A stretch of DNA of 64,000 nt from NCBI RefSeq assembly GCF_000524195.1, contig NW_020170442.1, forward strand, positions 248,001 to 312,000, in the 5' to 3' direction. The translations under genes and the position numbers were made by a program. The notes beneath the pieces were generated by a model. The model had not been told where the DNA came from and made no database searches. It saw only the letters and a program-made list of their open reading frames with translations. Of the stretch, positions 51,702-64,000 are shown piece after piece. The stretch comes from Echinococcus granulosus (taxonomy: Eukaryota > Platyhelminthes > Cestoda > Cyclophyllidea > Taeniidae). Numbering within the stretch: position 1 is the stretch's first letter; the number at the start of each line of letters is the position of its first letter.

Positions 51702-53044
51702 AGACATCTAAATTTATATTTTACCGATTTCCAATCCCTGACACCAGCACGATGGAAAAACAAAAATGTAGCATATCACACAGTAAACAAATGTCACAGA
51801 GTTAGCAGTCGGAGTCGCGAACTGACTTTTTTGTGTACAGGCAACGTGCGCATCTTCTCATCCGGTTATTCCCTGGTTGATCAGATTTTTAGGTAATATT
51901 GGTTACTTTCAATGAAAACACTGTGTGACCCCTTCTACTAGGGGAGACTGCGACCACTGACCAACCGAACTACTTAGGCTACTAACATTCCCTGAATCCG
52001 TAACTTAATTGTCATTGATGTCACTCTCCCAAAAATTAACTATAGGGATTAGTAAAGTAGTTCTGTAGGAAAAATAACAAAATTACTTCCCCGTTCACCA
52101 CTACATCGTCATTGACACAAACTCACCTAAATGATAAATGGATCAAGCTTGAAATCAGAAAAGAGGGGGCTCTTACTACGTTTCCAATGAGTGAGGACAG
52201 AGTGTATCCTCGCCTGCTTCAAACTCATTACACGCATTTACTGCATCAGAATGATACACCGCATCTAGCCTCTTCACAGAAAGTCACTAATTCCACGGTC
52301 ACATTCTTCGCGTCACTTGTAACAAGTCTCGGATGTGCAATTTAAATATACCCCTTCCGACTTCTTACGCTCCAATTAGGAATCTGAAGACGCTTTCCAT
52401 CTCAGCTTAGTGGATTTGATGCGCTGTGGATGACTGAAATGCAATTTATTGTTTCAACATTAATGATTACGTAGAAAAGTATCATTTAAAAGCTTTTCCA
52501 AAAAATCTCCAGGTAATTATAAGACAATAACCTATCTGACTGCTTGCACCTTGCATGTTGGAGATACCTTCAGTCAATGATACAGGGACATTTAAAGAGA
52601 TCAAATAATTGACAATAGAATAATGCAGGTCAGCCCTTGAATAGGTTCTGAATTTTTCGGAAAATGGATAAGTTCTATTGTCCCAACGTCTTTTCGCCAA
52701 CACGAAGTTTTGCAGACCGACTTCGTCTGTTCTCAAGAAGCTCCGCACTTGTGGGCTGTATAGGTCCAGCAATCTATTACACCAAGAAGTGTGCATGCAT
52801 TATTAAATCAAACTTCGCCTGCGACATAGGTGACGTCGAAGTGACGTCTTAGTCTTACAAAACATGAAACCATTACAGGCAAAGAGACACATATCCTACG
52901 TGGCCAAAACTGCGCGTTTTACACAAAAACATGTTTAATAAGGAGGATGATCAACATGAAATCATACGTAAGGCACATCCACCGCAAATTCACTGCAAAA
53001 TACACCAGCATTAAACTGTTCTAGGGTTGGCAATGGCGTTTTGA
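51702..53044. other. Spacer between the peptide gene and METTL15
   Basis: No recognised gene. A 104-codon ATG frame on the minus strand (52796-52482) has no known motif and is not called. Confidence 0.45.
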
Positions 53045-58829
<5,785 letters not shown>

Positions 58830-59243
58830 CCGATATGCCAATTCTTGCAACACCTGCCAAAACGAATTAACCCGAGATTAATAGATTGAGTTAACCCAAA
58901 CCCACAGCCACACACAAGGGCGACTATCCGGAATCCCGACACTCGCCAAGTCACATGCCTCGTGGATTTCACAAGTGCACGGAGGAACTGCTGATGATCC
59001 GCCAGTAGCCTCAAACTATGCACTGAACCTACAAAGCCCAGAAACAGCGAACCGCCCTCCCAAGAGCTAAAAAGCCTAATCTAAACCTTCGAAGTACTGG
59101 TAGCAAGTCTAAAATATTAAGTGCATTCATGGGTAATTAACATTATACGCACAACTATAGCGACCCAAGCAAGCACGAACGAATTAAAACCCCCACAAGC
59201 ATGCAACTAAAAAACGACACACCAAATGTGCAATTTATTAAAA
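58830..59243. other. Spacer RPS6 / METTL15
   Basis: 414 bp between the RPS6 stop and the METTL15 start, both on the minus strand. It must contain the METTL15 promoter or a trans-splice acceptor. Confidence 0.5.
59234..59239 (-). terminator. Polyadenylation signal AATAAA of RPS6
   Basis: TTTATT on the plus strand is AATAAA on the gene strand, only 4 nt downstream of the RPS6 TAG. Confidence 0.75.
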
Positions 59244-60158
59244 CTATTCTTCAGAAGTAGCCTTGGATTCACGAAGTGATCGACTTCGTGAACGTCTCTT
59301 TTCATCCCGAGCCTGCTTACGGCGAACGGCGATCATTTTCGCGTACTCTGTTTCCAGCTCCTTACGGATGGCAATACGCCTCTTTTTTAGAGCTCTATGT
59401 CTTCGTTTTCTCTGGAGGCGGATGGGAGTTGTGAGACGCTGAATCTTTGGGGCCTTACTACGCGGCTTCTTGCCTTAACAAGAGAGCGTTATAAGATGTC
59501 ATGACTAACCACAAAACCTAAGTAAAAAATCCGTTTACCTTCTTTCGCCGGAAGAGGCTTGCGGACGACAAATTGCCGGACATCGTCTGCTTTATCGAGG
59601 TTGAAAAGTCTTCGAATTTTGGAGGCACGCTTAGGGCCGAGACGCCTTGGCACGCTTACGTCGGTGAGGCCGGGGATATCGCCTTCACCCTTCCTAATGA
59701 CTATAAGGTTTAGAGCACTCAGATTGCTATCAACAATGCAACCCCGAACGCTCTTCCTCTTCCTGGTACCCTTACGTCGGGGATTATAGCATTTGCCTTT
59801 TGACAACAGCAATCGCACCCGTCCGTTAGTAAGGACCCCTTGCTTCATTGGAAAGCCTTGTTTATCATTTCCGCCTGTAATTTTCACGATGTATCCCTTC
59901 CACTCATCTCCCAAAAAGTCTACCGGCATCTCGGTAGCCATTCTCTTATCATAGAACGGCCGGAGCTTATGGTCATCGTCAATCTCCAGGCACTTTTGTG
60001 TGCCATTAGCTGGATAGGCAATATTGACCTACATATACATTTTAAACAGTTGCAGCATCATGAAAATATAGAGCATAGTCTTGAGCGCATCAAAATGCAT
60101 CACTATGAGTAAATAAGCAAAAGACAAAGCCAAGATTAGAAAAAGCACCCACCTTCAT
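59244..60158 (-). CDS. RPS6: 40S ribosomal protein S6
   Basis: eS6, a component of the small cytoplasmic ribosomal subunit and the classic S6-kinase substrate. Exons: 60158-60153 (ATG AAG only), 60028-59539, 59473-59244; 241 residues (human 249). The start [20 protein letters not shown] and the blocks [20 protein letters not shown] and [20 protein letters not shown] are near-identical to animal S6. The tail is Arg/Ser-rich ([18 protein letters not shown]). It keeps basic residues before serines, as expected for S6-kinase sites, though with fewer serines than in vertebrates. A first exon of just two codons is typical for this gene in animals. The 3' UTR is very short: AATAAA starts 4 nt after the stop. 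Confidence 0.98.
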
Positions 60159-60660
60159 ATGGAGACAAAGTGCCTCACGCAAGACTTAAACAAAGCACCT
60201 ACGCCCATTAAAACAATTAGATTAAGATCTTGGAGACACAACTTTTTCAATTCGTAACGGCAAAAACGTTTTATTTAAAATGATAGCTAAAATAATTTAG
60301 TCTACTAATTTTAATTAAAATGTTGCTATTCAACAACTTTTACGTCATATTCTACAAACACGTTATAAGTGAATGCTTACTTGCACAAAAGTCACTATCA
60401 AAAATGGACATTTTAATAAGTCCCTAGCAAAAAGTTCAAAATAATAACTGCAATGAACGGCATCTCGTGTTCATTAATATTTCCCCACGCTGCGCTTTGA
60501 GTGAAGTCATAATCAGGCCAGCTACTTTGCAGATCGTATGATACTAACGCAACAAAAGGGCAAGTTGGTAACTACTACAACCAAAATGGTATGTCATAGG
60601 GTATGTGTACTGCAATGCCTTCTTTATTGCACCCTTTGTTTGGGTTTTGGGGACACTTAA

Positions 60661-60853
60661 TGTAGCGTCCCGGGACTCCCTGAAGACGAAAGAAGACAAA
60701 ATACTCGGGCGGAATATACATTCAGCGCAGAGGTGTCTGAGCTATTGGCATGGCCCAAAAGGCCAGCCCACCTAGTGAGGCACAAGGGGGCTAATTCAAA
60801 GTCCAAAAGTGGCGCCTCATTAGAAACGAGGGATGAACCACCATTGTATTACA
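60661..60853. repeat. LTR-like dispersed repeat, copy B
   Basis: About 193 bp, TGTAGCG...TATTACA. Clearly homologous to copy A over most of its length, in the same orientation. It may be the 5' terminal repeat of an element ending with copy C. Confidence 0.7.
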
Positions 60854-61968
60854 CTTATGTTCCGGCCTTTGCTATTCACGCAGGGCTTCTTTACGCCAAC
60901 ATTACATACACCTACCTGGTTTTATCTCTTCTATGATTGTAGGTAGCACGCGAAGCGCAAAATTTGTGGCGGGGGAAGGCAAACCCGATTCCTAAGGACA
61001 GTTACCCTGGTTTCTATTAAGAGATGCTAAACAAACAGGAGCATATGCCACAGCTGGGGAATCGGTAAAGTGTCGATGATGACGTCTGCTGTAGGCGACT
61101 ATTCCAGCCCTGTATTCTGTAGGAATGCCACTAACAACTCGAACGACACTAGCCGTGAACCATTTGGAAAATTTTTTACAGGCTGTCTACCATACTGATA
61201 TGAAGATGCACATTAAGTGAACACCACCTCTACCCTACTACTAGTTGGAATAGACACAATACCTTTTCCTCACGAAACTGTTTTAGACACAGTCCTTTAT
61301 TAAAAGACTGCTTTCAGGTTAGTGCCCTTATGACCAGCGGTGGGCATACAATATGATCAGCATACAGCCCCTTCCCTTAATATGGATTCCGTACAGGACA
61401 AAATTTCAGATCCTGTGGAATTTCCTAGAAGGATCGGTGCTGTTGCAGCCAGATATCAGCTTAGCTACACGCAAATTCGATGATTGGTGCGGTTGGTTCG
61501 TGAGTGTTTCCAAACAGCACCAACTGCGTTGTGATGGCCGACGCGGGAGGTTAACCAGAGGAATTGTCGGGAACGACATTCAAAGATGAGGTGACTAACG
61601 TAAAACCTTGTTTCCTTGTTTAACTCTTCGTTTTGGTTTCGCCGGCACTTAAGGTCCGCCTTTGTGCTTCCACTGGGCGTCACGGCTTTTGGGCGGTGCA
61701 AGAAGCCCCTCAGCTCTACTGTACGTCAGCCATACACTCACTGCCCTAATACTATGTTTTCTCTTGACTTCAGGAAAAACTCGTGTCGCTACAGTACATA
61801 CTGCGCACACAGGAGTCTGCATAGTTAAGCAAAATATCAAATCACTACACATACATATTCATGTTAGCTGTAATTCGTCCCTCCCCCATTCTTATGGTTA
61901 CATTTTCTCAAACACTTCATCATATTTTCTTACTGAGTATTAATTCGCTACTTCCTTAGTCATTGTTA
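60854..61968. other. Sequence between LTR-like copies B and C
   Basis: About 1.1 kb without a recognisable gene or retroviral-type protein motif. If B and C are a pair, this is the internal part of a short non-coding LTR element. Confidence 0.35.
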
Positions 61969-62165
61969 TGTGGCGCGATGAGACTCCCCTTGAAGTCGAA
62001 TGACGTCAGTACCAGGGCAGAAAATGGAGTGCTGATGAACAGAAGGGCTGAGAGGCTACTGGCATGACCCAGAGGCCATGCCACCGGGGATAGCGGGGAA
62101 GCACACTGGTAGAGCCTTAAGTGGCCGCTGAACCCAACCACAGAGTTAAATGAACCGAGTATTAC
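61969..62165. repeat. LTR-like dispersed repeat, copy C (diverged)
   Basis: About 197 bp, TGTGGCG...TATTAC, same orientation as A and B. Shares the GAGACTCCCC start region, the GAGGCTACTGGCATGACCC core and the TTAAGTGGC block, with many differences elsewhere. Confidence 0.55.
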
Positions 62166-64000
62166 GGTCATTTTCAGTAGCTACTATCAATTTTTTTGGC
62201 AGTTTAAGATCTGGACCTGGAAACGAACCATTTGGCGTGATTTTGTGCGTTCACATTTGTTATTTATGCTGTGTTTTGTAGTCAGTTGGTGTTTTGCTAG
62301 ACTCTCTGTAAGTTGTACTTTCTCTCCGTGATATGGCCTCCAAGACATGGCAATAGACTCCTGACTCTTCCAAACGTCAGCGGTACATGCATTTTCATTC
62401 TATGTAGGCTTATTACGACTTCGGTAAAGACTTGGAGACTAAATTTTCTTTTATAAAAAGACGATGTGCGTCTTCACCTTGGAAATTGGTGAAGTCCATT
62501 AAATCACGCGGTTGATGTGAACTGATTGCTCTTATTTCACAGCCCCCTCGTTGTTATCAGCAAAGTCCCTGGTGCTTCTCTTGGGGACTGTTTCTGCATG
62601 CACAATTTTCAGGGCGCCTCTTTTCTCACTTAGCACTTCGATTCATCGTCGTCTTCAACTAATGGAGTATCCCTATACGGGCCCATCCTATTGTGATGAA
62701 CCGTGCTTAACTGCCTACGGAGCTGTACTTTAGACCAAGTAATTTTTTGGTGAGGTGACCTTTATCACTCAAAATGCATTTCGTCTCATGAATAATGGAA
62801 CTTGCAATATAAACTGGCAGGTAGAACAGGCTTACAGAGCTGCAATGTGTCCTTTTCTTCATAGTTTTTGGGCTGGCTGCATTCATCATAATGTCTTTTA
62901 CTTTAGGTACTGACGGGCACAAATGTTACGCGCGAGGATAAAAATTTGTCCCGTCTCCTATTTCAGTCGCAGTACGCAATTTGGAGCCCTGAGAGTTGAA
63001 GCATCCGTGGTTGCTAAGACAATATCGACTGGTACCCTCATTTTGTAACATGAGAGTATTTTAAACGGACAAAAGCCGGCGAATATATGAAATATAGTCA
63101 TATCAGCAACAATAGGGAACCCTGTATCATCTCCGAAGTCGTGATAAGGCAAAGTAGTATTGTAAAGCATGTATCACCAACAATCAGAAGTCTATCATCA
63201 TAGCCTTAAGGTCATACCACTGAGAGGAATTGCAATCTGCACAAGTGCCGGATCACTGCAACAACATGTCACACTAGTATGGAGAAGGAATTATCATTCT
63301 AGGCAGAATGGTTGGGTAGCTATCGGCACGGGAGAATGATCACGTCCCCTAGCTAAATCGCAACCCACCAATCCTGGGGGAGCCCAATTATGGCGGTGTA
63401 GAGTACGCAAGTCGTGATAAGCAATTTGATTGCTGTACGCACCTGTCCCTAAATCGCACAGTTTACCATCGTAAACGTTTTTTCAATTAAGGTGTAGAAG
63501 GGTTGGTTGTCTACACTCTCGATCAGAGAGCCGACACCAGCAGGAAAGCAGGAATCACAAGGACTGACCAGTTAAAATGGACATCGCTTTACACCGGCCA
63601 CTATTTGTGAGGTTTCCTCCCATACGTAACTTTGTCTCGGCGCAAAAGGACCACAATATATCTCATTCGCAGACTAAAGTTCACATTGGTAGAAAGTCCA
63701 AAGAATGTGTCAATGATACATAGGACTATAAAATTATGCCAAAAACAAGCCAGATAAGTGGCAACTGGTGCTTTTACTCATTTTGAGCTTAATACGTCAG
63801 CACAAATTAAGTCACGATTCGTCGCTAAGTCTGTAACATAACCACAAATATATGTATACTTAAGTAATAAACAACATTTAGATAAAAGCGTGAATAACGA
63901 CACAGTCTCAACGAGAACCGAACTTTGTGGTACTAATCTGAGTTGTAGAAGAGAGGAAGGAGGGGATGGGAAACGAGCAAGAGGCGAGTATAGTGCAAGA
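62166..64000. other. Right-hand end without recognised gene
   Basis: No open frame with family similarity on either strand. The RPS6 promoter should lie nearer, upstream of 60158. Confidence 0.45.

Noticed and set aside
52482..52796. 104-codon ATG frame on the minus strand downstream of METTL15
   Set aside because: No known motif or convincing splice sites. METTL15 has a better-fitting last exon at 53045-53206, and frames of this length occur by chance.

Overview
The window is nuclear DNA of a compact invertebrate genome. The genes are split by many introns, several of them only 31-40 nt long. Ten multi-exon loci and one short intronless gene lie in 64 kb, most with housekeeping or cell-biology products. 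The gene set, the very short introns, the single-exon secreted peptide and a family of ~190-bp LTR-like repeats point to a parasitic flatworm, most likely a tapeworm (cestode). The organism call is an inference: no species-diagnostic sequence could be checked. There are no rRNA genes, convincing tRNA genes, CRISPR arrays or prokaryotic features. One run of 100 N (46301-46400) is an assembly gap.

Layout. (+) 3' end of GBA2 (to 1055); (-) TRAPPC10 (15754 down to 2458, 16 exons modelled, first exon not found); (+) a TIF1-type TRIM protein with RING, two B-boxes, coiled coil, PHD and a worn bromodomain (17181-21889); (+) 3' part of a SLAIN-like gene (24305-27597); (-) delta-tubulin TUBD1 (33971-30417); (+) SAMHD1 without a SAM domain (36566-40844); (-) POLR1B (46876-41168, 19 exons, interrupted by the gap); (+) PSMA6 (47441-48448); (-) an unidentified gene with an in-frame TGA (49779-48762); (+) a small secreted cationic peptide gene (51294-51578); (-) METTL15 (58829-53045); (-) RPS6 (60158-59244); then ~3.8 kb without a recognisable gene but with two LTR-like repeats.

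Exon models were built by hand. An exon was accepted when the translated homology, splice sites and reading phase agreed across the junction. This holds at every junction for TUBD1, SAMHD1, POLR1B (apart from the gap), PSMA6, METTL15, RPS6 and the TRIM gene, and for most of TRAPPC10.

Neighbours are mostly functionally unrelated. Three divergent pairs share short upstream regions: TRAPPC10/TRIM, TUBD1/SAMHD1 and POLR1B/PSMA6 (564 bp between start codons). Shared themes are ribosome production (POLR1B for rRNA synthesis, RPS6 in the small subunit, METTL15 for mitochondrial 12S rRNA), microtubules (TUBD1, SLAIN-like), membrane traffic and lipids (TRAPPC10, GBA2), and chromatin or protein turnover (TRIM, PSMA6).

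Most worth a second look: the secreted amphipathic peptide, the cluster of 31-36-nt introns at the 5' end of POLR1B, two stop-free introns in the same gene, the possible miniature LTR retrotransposon at 60661-62165, the in-frame TGA near 49680, and the degenerate bromodomain.
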